DNA of 64,000 nt from Streptomyces sp. JJ36 (GCF_021696945.1 NZ_JACYHE010000024.1:1-64000); one strand, 5' to 3'. Shown: positions 45,301 to 59,686, counted from the first letter of the stretch. Numbers and translations: made by a program. Notes: generated by a model not told the origin, from the sequence alone.

Positions 45301-45365
45301 GGGGCAAACCACCACAGATGTCCGAAGCTGCGAACCTGCCCGGAGCTGCGAAAACCTCCGGACGG

Positions 45366-46211
45366 CTACGGCAGGACGGCGGCCAGCTCCGCGGCCTGTG
45401 CCGCGGCGGCCTCGCGCAGCGCCGTCACGGACGGTCCGTGCCGCAGCACGCTCCGGCTGACGCTGGGCAGGACCTGGCCGGCCGCGTCGCCGAAGACCCG
45501 CGGCAGGTCCGCGGCGGTCGCCCCCTGGGCCCCGAGGCCGGGGGCGAGCAACGGGCCGTTGATCGACAGATCCGCGCCCAGCCGGGCGGCCGCGTCGCCC
45601 AGGGTGGCCCCGACCACGGCCCCGAAGGAGCCGAGCGGCTCGGCCCCGGCGTTCTCCGCCGCGAGCCGCTCCAGCACCCCGGCGGCGACACTGGGGCCGC
45701 CGGCACCGCGGAGGGCGTGCTGCACCTCCGCCCCCTCCGGGTTGGAGGTGAGGGCCAGCACGAAGGCGCCCCGGCCGTGCTCCCGGGCCAGTTCCAGCGC
45801 GGGCCGCAGCGAGCCGAAACCCAGATACGGGCTGAGGGTGACCGCGTCCGAGCAGAGCGGGGCCCCGGGGTTCAGATAGGCGGCGGCGTACGCCTCCATG
45901 GTGGAGCCGATGTCGCCACGCTTGGCGTCCATCACCACCAGCGCGCCGGCGTCGCGGGCGTCGGCCACCGCGCGTTCCAGCACGGCCACTCCCCGCGAGC
46001 CGAACCGCTCGAAGAAGGCGGACTGCGGCTTGAGCACGGCGACCCGGCCGGCCAGCGCCTCCACCACGGTGTGCGTGAACCGCTCCAGGCCCGGCACGTC
46101 GTCGGTGAGGCCCCAGGCCCCGAGCAACCCGGGGTGCGGGTCGATGCCGACGCAGAGCGGCCCGCGGGTGTCCATGGCGCGCCGCAGGCGCGCCCCGAAA
46201 CGCTCCGTCAT
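45366..46211 (-). CDS. pyrF: Orotidine-5'-phosphate decarboxylase
   Basis: Last step of UMP synthesis; 281 residues, the longer actinobacterial type. Catalytic [11 protein letters not shown] carries Lys97. [12 protein letters not shown] and the [11 protein letters not shown] strand are typical. ATG 46211 overlaps the pyrD stop (ATGA), so it is translated with pyrD. It closes the pyrimidine cluster; a hairpin terminator follows. Confidence 0.96.
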   Translation of the reverse strand: MTERFGARLRRAMDTRGPLCVGIDPHPGLLGAWGLTDDVPGLERFTHTVVEALAGRVAVLKPQSAFFERFGSRGVAVLERAVADARDAGALVVMDAKRGDIGSTMEAYAAAYLNPGAPLCSDAVTLSPYLGFGSLRPALELAREHGRGAFVLALTSNPEGAEVQHALRGAGGPSVAAGVLERLAAENAGAEPLGSFGAVVGATLGDAAARLGADLSINGPLLAPGLGAQGATAADLPRVFGDAAGQVLPSVSRSVLRHGPSVTALREAAAAQAAELAAVLP

Positions 46212-47317
46212 GCCGCCGTCCTCCGGGTCCCGGCGCCGACCGCCTCGGTGAGCGTCCGGTACGGGCTCGCGGCGAGCCGCGCGGCGAGCCCCTTGTGCAC
46301 GGACCGGCACCACAACGGCCCGCGGTAGATCAGCCCGCTGTAGCCCTGGACCAGGGTGGCCCCGGCCAGGATGCGCTGCCAGACGTCCTCGGCGTCCTCC
46401 ACGCCGCCGACGCCGATCAGCGTGAGCCGGTCGCCCACCCGGGCGTGCAGGCGCCGCAGCACCTCCAGCGAGCGCTCCCTGAGGGGTGCGCCGGAGAGCC
46501 CGCCGGGCTCCGCGACGGCCGCCGCCGGGGAGACGAGACCCAGGCCCTCGCGGGCGACGGTGGTGTTGGTGGCGATGATGCCGTCCAGGCCCAGTCCGGC
46601 GGCGAGGTCGGCGACGGCGTCCACGTCCTCGTCGGCGAGGTCCGGGGCGATCTTCACCAGCAGCGGTACCCGGCGGCCGGGGACGGCACGGTCCGCGGCC
46701 GCGCGCACTGCTGCCAGCAGCGGCCGGAGCCGCTCGGCGGCCTGCAGGTCCCGCAGCCCGGGGGTGTTCGGCGAGGAGACGTTGACCACCAGGTAGTCGG
46801 CGTGCGGAGCGAGCCGCTCGGTGGAGGTGACGTAGTCGGCGACCGCCTCCTCCTCCGGCACCGCCTTGGTCTTGCCGACGTTGACCCCGACCGGGGTGCG
46901 GAAGACCGGCCGGCGGGCGGCCAGCCGGGCGGCGACCGCGGCGGAGCCGTCGTTGTTGAAGCCCATGCGGTTGATCAGGGCCCGGTCGGCGGTGAGCCGG
47001 AAGAGCCGCGGGCGCGGGTTGCCGGGCTGGGGCTGCGCGGTGACCGTGCCGGTCTCGACGTGGTCGAAGCCGAGCAGCGCCATGCCGTCGATCAGGTCGG
47101 CGTTCTTGTCGAAGCCGGCGGCCAGGCCGAACGGCCCGTGCATGCGCAGCCCGAGCGCCTCGGTGCGCAACGCCGGGTCGCGCGGGGCGAGATACGCCGC
47201 GAGGAAGGTGCGCAGCACGGGGATCCGGGCGGCCAGCCGGATCCAGCCGGCGGCCAGCCGGTGTGCCTGCTCGGGGTCCATCCGGCGGAAGAGGAGACGG
47301 AAGAGGAGGGGGTACAT
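46208..47317 (-). CDS. pyrD: Quinone-dependent dihydroorotate dehydrogenase
   Basis: Class 2 enzyme of 369 residues, membrane-associated through its N-terminal amphipathic helices ([21 protein letters not shown]), oxidising dihydroorotate with FMN and passing electrons to menaquinone. [31 protein letters not shown] with the catalytic Ser, and the FMN-phosphate segment [21 protein letters not shown] are present. A terminator hairpin separates it from carB (151-bp gap), so pyrDF may also use its own promoter. Overlaps pyrF. Confidence 0.96.
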   Translation of the reverse strand: MYPLLFRLLFRRMDPEQAHRLAAGWIRLAARIPVLRTFLAAYLAPRDPALRTEALGLRMHGPFGLAAGFDKNADLIDGMALLGFDHVETGTVTAQPQPGNPRPRLFRLTADRALINRMGFNNDGSAAVAARLAARRPVFRTPVGVNVGKTKAVPEEEAVADYVTSTERLAPHADYLVVNVSSPNTPGLRDLQAAERLRPLLAAVRAAADRAVPGRRVPLLVKIAPDLADEDVDAVADLAAGLGLDGIIATNTTVAREGLGLVSPAAAVAEPGGLSGAPLRERSLEVLRRLHARVGDRLTLIGVGGVEDAEDVWQRILAGATLVQGYSGLIYRGPLWCRSVHKGLAARLAASPYRTLTEAVGAGTRRTAA

Positions 47318-47422
47318 GCGGCCCTTCGCGGGTTCTCGGTCGGGGGCGGGGCGGTGGGCGGAACGGCGGCCGGCGGCGAGCCGCCTGCGGGCCGGGACGG
47401 GCGCCCCTGCGGGCGGGGGGCC

Positions 47423-47463
47423 GTGCCCGGCCGTACGCCGCCGGACGGCGTACGGCCGGGCAC
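47423..47463. terminator. Hairpin between carB and pyrD, 18-bp perfect stem
   Basis: GTGCCCGGCCGTACGCCG (47423-47440) pairs perfectly with 47446-47463; loop CCGGA. It starts 6 bp after the carB stop codon and would separate carB from pyrDF. Confidence 0.85.
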
Positions 47464-47468
47464 GCGGG

Positions 47469-50772
<3,304 letters not shown>

Positions 50773-50780
<8 letters not shown>

Positions 50781-51921
50781 GCTGGCCCTCCATGAGCTGG
50801 ACGAAGCGGTCGAAGAGGTAGGCGGCGTCGTGCGGGCCCGCGGCCGCTTCGGGGTGGTACTGGACGCTGAAGGCCGGCCGGTCGAGCAGCCGCAGGCCCT
50901 CCACCACGTCGTCGTTGAGACAGACGTGGGAGACCTCGGCCCGGCCGTAGGGGGTGTCGGTGACGCGGTCGAGCGGCGCGTCCACGGCGAACCCGTGGTT
51001 GTGCGCGGTCACCTCGACCTTGCCGGTGGTGCGGTCCTGCACGGGCTGGTTGATCCCGCGGTGACCGTACTTGAGCTTGAAGGTGCCGAAGCCCAGGGCG
51101 CGGCCCAGGATCTGGTTGCCGAAGCAGATCCCGAAGAGCGGTGTGCCGCGCTCCAGGACCCCGCGCATCAGCTCGACGGGGTGCCCGGCGGCGGCCGGGT
51201 CGCCCGGGCCGTTGGAGAAGAAGACACCGTCCGGGCGGACCGCGTAGAGCTGCTCCAGCGTGGTGTGGGCGGGCAGCACGTGGACCTCTATCCCCCGCTC
51301 GGCCATCCGGTGCGGGGTCATGCCCTTGATGCCGAGGTCCACCGCGGCGACCGTGAGGCGCCGGGTGCCGTGGGCCGGGACGACGTACGGCTCGGTGGTC
51401 GCCACCTCGCCGCAGAGGTCGGCGCCGGACATCTGCGGCGCCTGCTGCACCCGGGCCAGCAGCGCCGCCTCGTCGGCGCCGCGGACCGCGGGACCGGAGA
51501 AGACGCCCACCCGCATGGCACCGCGTTCCCGCAGGTGGCGGGTGAGGGCGCGGGTGTCGACACCGCTGATGCCGACCACGCCCTGGGCGGCGAGCTCCTC
51601 GTCCAGGGTCCGCACCGAGCGCCAGTTGGAGGGCACCCGGGCCGGGTCGCGGACGACGTAGCCGGCCACCCAGATCCGGCGGGACTCCGGGTCCTCGTCG
51701 TTGACACCGGTGTTGCCGATGTGCGGGGCGGTCATGACGACCACCTGGCGGTGGTAGGAGGGGTCGGTGAGGGTCTCCTGGTAGCCGGTCATGCCGGTGT
51801 TGAAGACCGCCTCGCCGAAGGTCTCGCCCACGGCGCCGTAGGCCCGGCCGCGGAAGGTGCGGCCGTCCTCGAGGACGAGTACGGCGGGGGTCCGGTCGGC
51901 GCTCCTGGCGGGGGTCGTCAT
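50773..51921 (-). CDS. carA: Carbamoyl-phosphate synthase small (glutaminase) subunit
   Basis: Protein of 382 residues that releases ammonia from glutamine for CarB. The class I amidotransferase part has the catalytic Cys in [17 protein letters not shown] and the His-Glu pair in [15 protein letters not shown]. The N-terminal half has [16 protein letters not shown] and [13 protein letters not shown] 51921 overlaps the stop of the PH-like gene (ATGA), and its own end overlaps the carB start. Confidence 0.97.
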
Positions 51922-52523
51922 CGTGCACCCTCCTGGGTGGTCGTCAGTGCGTTCACCGCGGTGACCCACTCGGGGTGCTCGGCGGCGTGGTCGGAGCGGA
52001 AGCCGGAGTCGAGCCGGCGCTCCCCGTGGGACCAGCTGATCACCAGCAGCCCGCCCTCGGTGAGCACCTTGCCGGCGATGCCGGTGTCGAGCCGGGCGCC
52101 GCGCAGCCGGTCGGCGGGGATGTGGAAGTCCCGGGCCCCGGGCCGGAGCACGGTCACGCCGGCGTCGGTGAGGAGCAGCTCGGCGCGGCTGCGGGTGCCC
52201 AGTCCGTGGGCGACGATCCGGTCGAGCCACTGCCCGGCGGTCGTGGTGCCGTGGTAGCGGCCGGTCAGGCGGAGCCGGGCGTCGCCGCTCCCGGCCGACG
52301 GGTCCGGCGGCTCGGGCAGCTCGGGCAGGTCGCTCTGGAGGGTGGCGCGCCACTTCCAGCCCTGCCGCATCAGCCAGTAGAGCAGCAGGACGAAGAGGAG
52401 CAGGCCGACCGTCCAGCCGATGCGCTCGGCCCAGTCGGTGACCTCCTGCGACTTCCGTGCCGCGGCCGCCAGGCCGGTGACGGCGTCCAGGGGGTGCGGG
52501 TGCGGGGCGTTCGGTTGGTTCAC
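51918..52523 (-). CDS. Membrane-anchored PH-like protein of the pyrimidine operon
   Basis: Protein of 201 residues, function unknown. One membrane segment ([18 protein letters not shown], about 35-52) is followed by a basic/Pro-rich linker and a beta-rich PH-like domain (about 80-195) with [31 protein letters not shown] and the final WVTAVNAL helix. It is found at this place, between pyrC and carA, in many Streptomyces. Both ends overlap neighbours by 4 bp (pyrC stop, carA start), which implies obligate co-translation although no pyrimidine role is known. GTG start. Confidence 0.85.
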   Translation of the reverse strand: MNQPNAPHPHPLDAVTGLAAAARKSQEVTDWAERIGWTVGLLLFVLLLYWLMRQGWKWRATLQSDLPELPEPPDPSAGSGDARLRLTGRYHGTTTAGQWLDRIVAHGLGTRSRAELLLTDAGVTVLRPGARDFHIPADRLRGARLDTGIAGKVLTEGGLLVISWSHGERRLDSGFRSDHAAEHPEWVTAVNALTTTQEGAR

Positions 52524-53806
52524 TGCAGCTTCCCGTCCATGACCGTCGGTGTGCCCCGCAGGAAGGTGTGCTGGACGCGTCCGGGCAGCTCGCGGCCCTC
52601 GTAGGGGGTGTTGCGGCTGCGGGAGGCGAAGCCCGCGGGGTCCACCTGTCCACGGTAGGCCGGGTCGACCAGGGTGAGGTTGGCTGGCTCACCGGGTGAG
52701 ACGGGCCGGCCGTGGCCGGCGAGACGGCCGATGGCTGCGGGCCGGTACGCCATGCGGTCCGCGATCGCGTCCCAGCCGAGCATCCCCGTGTCGACCATGG
52801 TGTGCTGGACGACGGAGAGCGCGGTCTCCAGGCCGACCATGCCCATGGCGGCGGCACCCCACTCGCAGTCCTTGTCCTCGTGTGGGTGCGGGGCGTGGTC
52901 CGTCGCCACGCAGTCGATGGTGCCGTCGGCCAGGGCCTCGCGCAGTGCCAGCACGTCGGCCTCGGTGCGCAGCGGCGGGTTCACCTTGTAGACCGGGTCG
53001 TAGGAGCGTACGAGCTCGTCGGTGAGCAGCAGGTGGTGCGGGGTGACCTCGGCGGTGACGCGCCAGCCCTTGGACTTCGCCCAGCGGACGATCTCCACGG
53101 AACCGGCGGTGGAGAGGTGGCAGACGTGCACCCGGGAGCCGACGTGGGCGGCGAGCAGCACGTCCCGGGAGATGATCGACTCCTCGGCCACCGCGGGCCA
53201 GCCGCCGAGGCCGAGCTCGGCGGAGACCACGCCCTCGTTCATCTGCGCGCCCTCGGTGAGCCGGGGCTCCTGCGCGTGCTGGGCGACGACGCCGTCGAAG
53301 GCCTTCACGTACTCCAGCGCCCGGCGCATGATCACGGCGTCGTCGACGCACTTGCCGTCGTCGGAGAAGACCCGCACGCCGGCGGCGGAGTCGTGCATGG
53401 CGCCGAGCTCGGCGAGCTGGCGGCCCTCCAGCCCGACGGTGACGGCGCCGACGGGCTGGACGTCGCAGTAGCCGGACTCCCGGCCGAGCCGCCAGACCTG
53501 CTCGACGACGCCCGCGGTGTCCGCGACGGGGAAGGTGTTGGCCATCGCGTGGACGGCGGTGAAGCCGCCCTGGGCGGCGGCCCGGGTGCCGGTGAGCACC
53601 GTCTCGGAGTCCTCGCGGCCGGGCTCGCGCAGGTGTGTGTGCAGGTCGACCAGGCCGGGCAGCAGCACCAGGCCGTCCGCGTCCACCACCTGGGCGCCCG
53701 CGGCGTCGAGCCCGGGACCCACCCCGGCGACGGTCTCGCCGTCGATCAGCACGTCCGTGGGGTCGCCGCCCAGGAGCTGCGCGCCGCGGATCAGGGTCTT
53801 GCTCAT
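52520..53806 (-). CDS. pyrC: Dihydroorotase
   Basis: Cyclises carbamoyl-aspartate to dihydroorotate; 428 residues, class I amidohydrolase. Metal-binding [12 protein letters not shown] has His56 and His58; [14 protein letters not shown] and [15 protein letters not shown] supply the later His and Asp. ATG 53806 overlaps the pyrB stop (ATGA); its own stop overlaps the PH-like gene. Confidence 0.97.
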   Translation of the reverse strand: MSKTLIRGAQLLGGDPTDVLIDGETVAGVGPGLDAAGAQVVDADGLVLLPGLVDLHTHLREPGREDSETVLTGTRAAAQGGFTAVHAMANTFPVADTAGVVEQVWRLGRESGYCDVQPVGAVTVGLEGRQLAELGAMHDSAAGVRVFSDDGKCVDDAVIMRRALEYVKAFDGVVAQHAQEPRLTEGAQMNEGVVSAELGLGGWPAVAEESIISRDVLLAAHVGSRVHVCHLSTAGSVEIVRWAKSKGWRVTAEVTPHHLLLTDELVRSYDPVYKVNPPLRTEADVLALREALADGTIDCVATDHAPHPHEDKDCEWGAAAMGMVGLETALSVVQHTMVDTGMLGWDAIADRMAYRPAAIGRLAGHGRPVSPGEPANLTLVDPAYRGQVDPAGFASRSRNTPYEGRELPGRVQHTFLRGTPTVMDGKLQ

Positions 53807-54777
53807 CGGTCGTTCTCCTCGGTGCGGGGGGACACGGCGGGCTCGCTGCCGCCGAGCAGCAGGTACAGGACGGCCATCCGGATGCTGACGCCGTTCGTGA
53901 CCTGCTCGACGGCGGTGCAGCGGGGCGAGTCGGCGACCTCGGCGGTGATCTCCATGCCGCGGTTCATCGGGCCGGGGTGCATCACCAGGGCGTGTTCCGG
54001 CATCCGGGCCATCCGGGCGCCGTCCAGGCCGTAGCGGCGCGCGTACTCGCGCTCGGTGGGGAAGAAGGCGGCGTTCATCCGCTCACGCTGGACGCGCAGC
54101 ATCATCACCGCGTCGGTGTCCGGGAGCACGGCGTCGAGGTCGTAGGAGACCTCGCAGGGCCAGCTCCCGACCCCGACCGGGACCAGGGTGGGCGGCGCGA
54201 CCAGGGTGACGTGCGCGCCCAGGGTGCTCAGCAGATGGACGTTGGAGCGGGCCACCCGGCTGTGCAGGATGTCCCCGACGATGGTGACGCGGCGCCCCGC
54301 CAGGTCCTGCCCGGTGCCGGTGCCGGACAGCCGGCCCCGCATGGTGAAGGCGTCCAGCAGGGCCTGGGTGGGGTGCTCGTGGGTGCCGTCGCCGGCGTTC
54401 ACCACGGAGCCGCCGATCCACCCCGAGGTGGCCAGCCGGTGCGGTGCGCCGGAGTCGTGGTGCCGGATGACCACGGCGTCGGCGCCCATGGCCTCCAGGG
54501 TGAGCGCGGTGTCCTTGAGGGACTCGCCCTTGGAGACCGAGGAGCCCTTGGCGGAGAAGTTGATGACGTCGGCCGAGAGCCGCTTGGCCGCGGCCTCGAA
54601 GGAGATCCGGGTGCGGGTGGAGTCCTCGAAGAAGAGGTTGACCACGGTGCGGCCGCGCAGCGTCGGCAGCTTCTTGATCGGCCGGTCGCTGACCCGGGCG
54701 ATCTCCTCGGCGGTGTCGAGGATGAGGACGGCGTCGTCGCGGCTCAGGTCGGCGGCCGAGGTGAGGTGGCGCTTCAT
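53803..54777 (-). CDS. pyrB: Aspartate carbamoyltransferase catalytic subunit
   Basis: Committed step of pyrimidine synthesis; 324 residues. Carbamoyl-phosphate-binding [13 protein letters not shown], the 80s-loop [16 protein letters not shown], and aspartate-binding [10 protein letters not shown] are present. No regulatory PyrI gene is nearby. ATG 54777 ([11 protein letters not shown]) with GTGAGG 6 bp upstream; an upstream in-frame start would add a Pro/Gly-rich stretch within the 132-bp pyrR-pyrB gap and is rejected. Overlaps pyrC. Confidence 0.97.
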   Translation of the reverse strand: MKRHLTSAADLSRDDAVLILDTAEEIARVSDRPIKKLPTLRGRTVVNLFFEDSTRTRISFEAAAKRLSADVINFSAKGSSVSKGESLKDTALTLEAMGADAVVIRHHDSGAPHRLATSGWIGGSVVNAGDGTHEHPTQALLDAFTMRGRLSGTGTGQDLAGRRVTIVGDILHSRVARSNVHLLSTLGAHVTLVAPPTLVPVGVGSWPCEVSYDLDAVLPDTDAVMMLRVQRERMNAAFFPTEREYARRYGLDGARMARMPEHALVMHPGPMNRGMEITAEVADSPRCTAVEQVTNGVSIRMAVLYLLLGGSEPAVSPRTEENDR

Positions 54778-54909
54778 CTGGTGCCTCACGGGGTGGGAGG
54801 AGTGCTGGGGCGTGCGGGTGCGCGGGCGTCCGCCACCGGGCCCGGGCGCGGGCCCGCGCGGGGCGGCCGGGCCCACGGGGCGCGGCTCCGGGGGCGTACG
54901 GGCGCGCCG

Positions 54910-55536
<627 letters not shown>

Positions 55537-55729
55537 GGTCTTAAAGGACGTCGGGGATGTGCGCCGTCAACCGTAGCAGGCGGCCTGCTCCGCACCGGAC
55601 CGGGGGCGCCGCCGGGCCGGCGGGGAGCCGCCTGGCCACACCGGGCGACCGCACGGCCGCACCGGGTCGTCGCCCGCCGTATTCGACCTGATCGGCGGTT
55701 ACCGGAGCCCGTTCGGCTTGACGGCGCAC

Positions 55730-55759
55730 ATTACGCTGCGTAATCTCACAGTGAGTTAC
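55730..55759. promoter_or_regulatory. Two abutting BldD boxes upstream of bldD
   Basis: The BldD consensus is nTnACnC[AT]GnGTnAn. Positions 55730-55744 (core TTACGCTGCGTAA) match it fully. Positions 55745-55759 (core TCACAGTGAGTTA) match all fixed positions but one. The boxes touch end to end, 24-53 bp before the bldD start, consistent with strong autoregulation of bldD. They are also 227 bp from pyrR on the other strand. Confidence 0.88.
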
Positions 55760-55782
55760 CAAGACGTCGTCCGGGGAGCCCT

Positions 55783-56283
55783 ATGTCCAGCGAATACGCC
55801 AAACAGCTCGGAGCCAAGCTCCGGGCCATCCGCACTCAGCAAGGCCTCTCACTCCACGGGGTCGAGGAGAAGTCCCAGGGCCGCTGGAAGGCAGTCGTGG
55901 TCGGCTCGTACGAGCGCGGGGACCGTGCGGTGACGGTCCAGCGCCTCGCCGAGCTGGCGGACTTCTACGGCGTCCCGGTGCAGGAGCTGCTGCCCGGCAC
56001 CACGCCCGGGGGCGCGGCGGAGCCGCCGCCGAAGCTCGTGCTCGATCTGGAGCGGCTGGCAGGAGTGCCCGCCGAGAAGGCCGGGCCGCTGCAGCGGTAC
56101 GCCGCGACCATCCAGAGCCAGCGCGGCGACTACAACGGCAAGGTGCTCTCGATCCGGCAGGACGACCTGCGCACGCTCGCGGTGATCTACGACCAGTCGC
56201 CCTCGGTGCTGACCGAGCAGCTCATCAGCTGGGGCGTGCTGGACGCCGACGCGCGCCGCGCCGTCTCGCACGACGAGGGCTGA
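55783..56283 (+). CDS. bldD: Developmental master regulator BldD
   Basis: DNA-binding protein of 166 residues that, with cyclic-di-GMP, represses Streptomyces developmental genes during vegetative growth. The N-terminal XRE-type helix-turn-helix is residues ~8-65 (GAKLRAIRTQQGLSLHGVEEKS and SYERGDRAVTVQRLAELADFYGV). The C-terminal domain contains RGDYNGKVLSIRQDDLRTLAVIYD with the Arg-x-x-Asp and Arg-Gln-Asp-Asp c-di-GMP-binding signature. ATG 55783 has GGGGAG 4 bp upstream. It is divergent from pyrR. Its presence is diagnostic of sporulating actinobacteria. Confidence 0.97.
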   Translation: MSSEYAKQLGAKLRAIRTQQGLSLHGVEEKSQGRWKAVVVGSYERGDRAVTVQRLAELADFYGVPVQELLPGTTPGGAAEPPPKLVLDLERLAGVPAEKAGPLQRYAATIQSQRGDYNGKVLSIRQDDLRTLAVIYDQSPSVLTEQLISWGVLDADARRAVSHDEG

Positions 56284-56330
56284 GCCTCCGGGGCGGCCGG
56301 GAACGGCCGCCACGGGAAGACCGGAGAGGC

Positions 56331-56367
56331 CGAGGGGGCCCGGACGCCGTGCGTCCGGGCCCCCTCG
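56331..56367. terminator. Terminator between bldD and nusB
   Basis: CGAGGGGGCCCGGACG (56331-56346) pairs perfectly with 56352-56367, extended by one more pair to leave a 3-nt loop. Located in the convergent gap, so it can serve both genes. Confidence 0.88.
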
Positions 56368-56408
56368 TGCGCTGCCGGCCGGTGCCGCTCACGGCATCCG
56401 GCGGGGCC

Positions 56409-56834
56409 TCACCGCTTCAGGCTGGGGCCGAGCTCCTTGAGCCGGCCGAGCAGGCCGTTGATGAAGTTCGGCGAGTCGTCGGTGGAGAACTCCTTCGCGA
56501 GCTGCACCGCCTCGTCGAGCACGACGGCGTCCGGCGTCTCCTCCGACCAGAGCAGCTCGTAGGCGCCGAGGCGCAGGATGCTGCGGTCCACGTCGGGCAT
56601 CCGGTCCAGCGTCCAGCCCACGGAGTAGGCCGCGAGCAGCTCGTCGATGCGCCCGGCGTGCTCGGCGTACCCCTCCACGAGCTGCCGGGTGTACTCGCTG
56701 ACCGGGGGCTGCCGGTCGTCGGTCCGGGCGTGCCGTATCCAGTCCCCCAGAACGTCCGTGACCGCCCGGCCGCGCTGGTCGGCCTCGAAAAGGATCTGGA
56801 AGGCGCGCTTGCGGGCCTTGCTGCGGGCTGCCAC
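56409..56834 (-). CDS. nusB: Transcription antitermination factor NusB
   Basis: RNA-binding all-helical protein of 141 residues that acts with NusE in rRNA antitermination. ARSKARKRAFQILFEADQRG, ILRLGAYELLWSEETPDAVVLDEAVQLAKEFSTDDSPNFINGLLGRL-type segments are the family core. GTG 56834 is 2 bp after the efp stop, so the two genes are one unit. Convergent with bldD. Confidence 0.96.
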   Translation of the reverse strand: MAARSKARKRAFQILFEADQRGRAVTDVLGDWIRHARTDDRQPPVSEYTRQLVEGYAEHAGRIDELLAAYSVGWTLDRMPDVDRSILRLGAYELLWSEETPDAVVLDEAVQLAKEFSTDDSPNFINGLLGRLKELGPSLKR

Positions 56835-56836
56835 GG

Positions 56837-57403
56837 TTAGCCGCTCACCCGGCCGAGGTACTCGCCGGACCGGGTGTCGACCTTGATCTTCTCGCCGGTG
56901 GTGATGAAGAGCGGAACGCCCACCTCGTAGCCGGTCTCCAGGCGGGCCGGCTTGCTGCCGCCGGTGGAGCGGTCGCCCTGGACGCCCGGCTCGGTGTGCT
57001 CGATGGTGAGCTCCACGGCGGCGGGCAGCTCCACGAAGAGCGGGTTGTCCTGGTAGACGGCGACGGTCGCCTCGAAACCCTCCACGAGGTAGTTCGCGGC
57101 GGTGCCGACGATCTCGCGGGTGATGTGCATCTGGTCGTAGGTCTCCATGTCCATGAAGACGAAGTACTCGCCGTCCATGTAGGAGAACTGCATGGCGCGT
57201 CGGTCCACGGTGGCCGTCTCGACCTTGGTGCCCGCGTTGAAGGTCTTGTCGACGATCTTGCCGGAGAGCACGTTCTTCAGCTTGGTGCGGACGAAGGCGG
57301 GGCCCTTACCGGGCTTGACGTGCTGGAACTCGACGACGGACCAGAGCTGGTCGCCGTCGAGCTTGAGCACCATGCCGTTCTTGAGGTCGTTCGTGGTGGC
57401 CAC
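56837..57403 (-). CDS. efp: Translation elongation factor P
   Basis: Protein of 188 residues that relieves ribosome stalling at proline runs, relevant here given the many Pro-rich proteins. Start GTG 57403 ([10 protein letters not shown]) with AGGAGA about 10 bp upstream; the longer in-frame reading has no support. The tip loop [12 protein letters not shown] (28-39) has Lys33, the residue modified in other bacteria. [17 protein letters not shown] is the typical C-terminal domain segment. Followed by nusB; 56 bp after the M24-like gene. Confidence 0.97.
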   Translation of the reverse strand: MATTNDLKNGMVLKLDGDQLWSVVEFQHVKPGKGPAFVRTKLKNVLSGKIVDKTFNAGTKVETATVDRRAMQFSYMDGEYFVFMDMETYDQMHITREIVGTAANYLVEGFEATVAVYQDNPLFVELPAAVELTIEHTEPGVQGDRSTGGSKPARLETGYEVGVPLFITTGEKIKVDTRSGEYLGRVSG

Positions 57404-57459
57404 GGTTGCGGAATCTCCTGAGACTGCTGCTGCGGTGACCCGGAGCCGCAGCCCGTGGG

Positions 57460-58560
57460 TCACAGGGCGAGCAGCTCCTTGGTCGTGATGGTGAGTAGCT
57501 CGGGTCCGCCGTCCGCCTGCGGGCGGACGACGAGCGTGTCGTCGATCCGGACTCCGCCCCGTCCCGGGAGGTGGACCCCCGGTTCGACGGTGACCGGCAC
57601 ACAAGCGTCCAGTTTACCCATGGCGTCCGGTGCCAGCCGAGGCTCCTCCCCGATTTCCAGACCGACGCCGCGTCCGGTCCAGGGTGCGGCCTCCTCGGTG
57701 TGGCCCGCGGCCGCCAGCACCTGGCGCGCGGCGCGGTCCACGTCCCGGCAGGCGGCGCCCGGCACCAGCGCCTCCCGGCCGGCGCGCTGGGCGGCGAAGA
57801 CCAGCTCGTAGAGCTCGATCTGCCAGTCCGCGGGCGCGGTGCCGATGACGAACGTACGACCGATGCGGCAACGGTAGCCGCGGTAGCAGGCGCCCAGCGC
57901 GACCGCGAGGAAGTCCCCCTCCTCCACCCGGCGGTCGGTGGGCACGTGCCCGGCGATCCCGGCGTGCTCACCACCCGCGACGGAGGTGGGGAAGGCCGGG
58001 CCCTCGGCCCCGTGGTCGATGAGCCGGCGCTCCAGCTCCAGTGCGAGATGCCGCTCGGTGCGGCCGACGAGGATGGACTCCAGCAGCTCGCCCAGGGCCT
58101 GGTCGGTGATCTCGGCCGCGATCCGCAGCGCGGCGATCTCCTCCTCGTCCTTCACCAGCCGGAGCTGCTCGACGGCGTGCCCGAGGTCGGCGAAGCGCAG
58201 CCCGGGGGCGGCCGCCGCGAGCGCGCGGTGCCGGGCGACGGTCAGGTCGTGCTCCTCGACGGCCAGCGTGTCCGCGCCGGTGCGGGCCGCCAGCCCGGCG
58301 CCTGCCACGGCCGGGTCCGGCCCCTCGTCGCCGGGCGGCACCACCCGCAGCGCGGGGTCGCCCGCCTGCTCGGCGCCCCCGGTGCCGAGCAGGGTGTCCC
58401 GGCCGTCGGGTCCCAGCAGCAGGACGTGGTCCTCCCCCGCCGCGCCGGTGAGATAGCGGACATTGGCCTGCCGGGTCACCAGCACCGCGCGTGCGGCGCT
58501 GCCGTGCGCCGCACAGCGTTCACGCAGCCGGGTGCGGCGGGACACGTGCACGTCGGACAT
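57460..58560 (-). CDS. M24-type (aminopeptidase P/Xaa-Pro) protein, likely inactive
   Basis: Protein of 366 residues with a creatinase-type N-domain and a pita-bread fold C-domain. Active M24 enzymes need five metal ligands (Asp, Asp, His, Glu, Glu). Here the first Asp position reads [10 protein letters not shown] (Ala, not Asp), the second CRIGRTF (Arg, not Asp), and the His segment is [12 protein letters not shown] (Arg replaces His). The fourth, [11 protein letters not shown], is kept, and the last is Asp in RIDDTLVV. So it should not bind two metals. Related Streptomyces proteins at this locus also deviate as I remember. It lies upstream of efp-nusB on the same strand; a non-enzymatic role is possible. 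Confidence 0.85.
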   Translation of the reverse strand: MSDVHVSRRTRLRERCAAHGSAARAVLVTRQANVRYLTGAAGEDHVLLLGPDGRDTLLGTGGAEQAGDPALRVVPPGDEGPDPAVAGAGLAARTGADTLAVEEHDLTVARHRALAAAAPGLRFADLGHAVEQLRLVKDEEEIAALRIAAEITDQALGELLESILVGRTERHLALELERRLIDHGAEGPAFPTSVAGGEHAGIAGHVPTDRRVEEGDFLAVALGACYRGYRCRIGRTFVIGTAPADWQIELYELVFAAQRAGREALVPGAACRDVDRAARQVLAAAGHTEEAAPWTGRGVGLEIGEEPRLAPDAMGKLDACVPVTVEPGVHLPGRGGVRIDDTLVVRPQADGGPELLTITTKELLAL

Positions 58561-58627
58561 ATCGCGAGGGTACGGGGCCGGGCCCGGCGGGGCCGGTCGG
58601 GAAGGTCCGTGCGGGCGACCCGTCCGG

Positions 58628-59527
58628 TCACCAGCTCGGCGGGCTGGTGAGGCTGCGGGCCACGCAGTCGTCGAGCATCCGTGCGGTGGTGGCCACGTCC
58701 TGCCGCGAGTTGTCGATGATCGGCAGCCCGGACCCGTACCACCCGGCCATCCGGCCGTGGATCCGGGCGACCTCCTCGTCGGTGAGGCGGCGGTTCCCGC
58801 TGCGCTCGGCGTTCCGGTCCAGCACCACCTCCAGACCGGGCAGCAGCACCACCGGGATCAGCCCGGGGCCGACGTGCCGCTTCCAGCCGCCGAGGCCGAT
58901 GACGGGCCGGTCGGGGAAGACCGCGTCGTCGAGGATGCAGGAGATGCCGTTGGCCAGGAAGTTGCGGGCGGCGAAGCCGCAGGTGCGGCGGGCGAGGCGG
59001 TACTGCGCCTCGGAGTGGTCGTTCCAGCCGGACTGCGGGTCGGCGAAGCCGGAGCGCACCCACTCCCGCACGTCGTCCAGACTGATGTGCGCGGTGGGCA
59101 CCGCCCGCCGGTCCGCCCAGTACCGGGCGACGGTGGTCTTGCCGGCTCCGGCCGGGCCGATCAGCAGCACCGCGACCGCCGCCCGCGTCGCGTCGAGCTG
59201 CTCCGGGTCGGCGTCGGGTGCGGGCGCCTCCACGGGGCCGCCGGGCGGGAGCTGAACGTGGCCGGTGGCCTCCCGGGAGGGCGGAGCGGAGGGCGCGCCC
59301 GGCGCCGGACCGGCGGGCGGGGCCGGGGGCCGCGCGGGCGGGGGTGCGGGGACGCCCGGCGGGGCCGGGGCACGGTGCGCGGGGCCCGTCCAACCGGGCC
59401 GGGCGGGGGGCGCGGGCGGAGCTGCCGGGTGCGGAGCGTGCGGGGGACGCGGGACCTGGGGCCCGTGCGCGTACCCGCGGCCGCCGTCCGGAGGAGGGAC
59501 GGGCTGCTGCCCCCCGTACTGCTGCAT
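58628..59527 (-). CDS. P-loop ATPase/kinase-like protein with Pro-rich N-terminus
   Basis: Protein of 299 residues. The first ~115 residues are Pro/Ala/Gly-rich and disordered. A P-loop (GPAGAGKTT) begins near 145, with downstream SLDDVREWVRSGFAD and CILDDAVFPDRP as probable nucleotide- or substrate-binding acidic segments, resembling small kinases of the AAA_33 type. Substrate unknown. ATG 59527 (MQQYGGQQ) is preceded by GTGGGGGGCGG; a start at 59587 would add 20 residues. It is in the efp-aroQ interval on the same strand. Confidence 0.8.
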   Translation of the reverse strand: MQQYGGQQPVPPPDGGRGYAHGPQVPRPPHAPHPAAPPAPPARPGWTGPAHRAPAPPGVPAPPPARPPAPPAGPAPGAPSAPPSREATGHVQLPPGGPVEAPAPDADPEQLDATRAAVAVLLIGPAGAGKTTVARYWADRRAVPTAHISLDDVREWVRSGFADPQSGWNDHSEAQYRLARRTCGFAARNFLANGISCILDDAVFPDRPVIGLGGWKRHVGPGLIPVVLLPGLEVVLDRNAERSGNRRLTDEEVARIHGRMAGWYGSGLPIIDNSRQDVATTARMLDDCVARSLTSPPSW

Positions 59528-59686
59528 CCGCCCCCCACTCCGTCGGTCCGGTGATCGTACGAACCGAACGGTACCCTCCCGGGCCACTGCGGTGTGCCGG
59601 ACGGCCCCGGTTCGGCGTGCCGCGCGCCGTTCCGGGGCGTACCCGTCGCGGTCCCGTCGCGGTCCGGTGACGCGCTCCCGTGCCGC

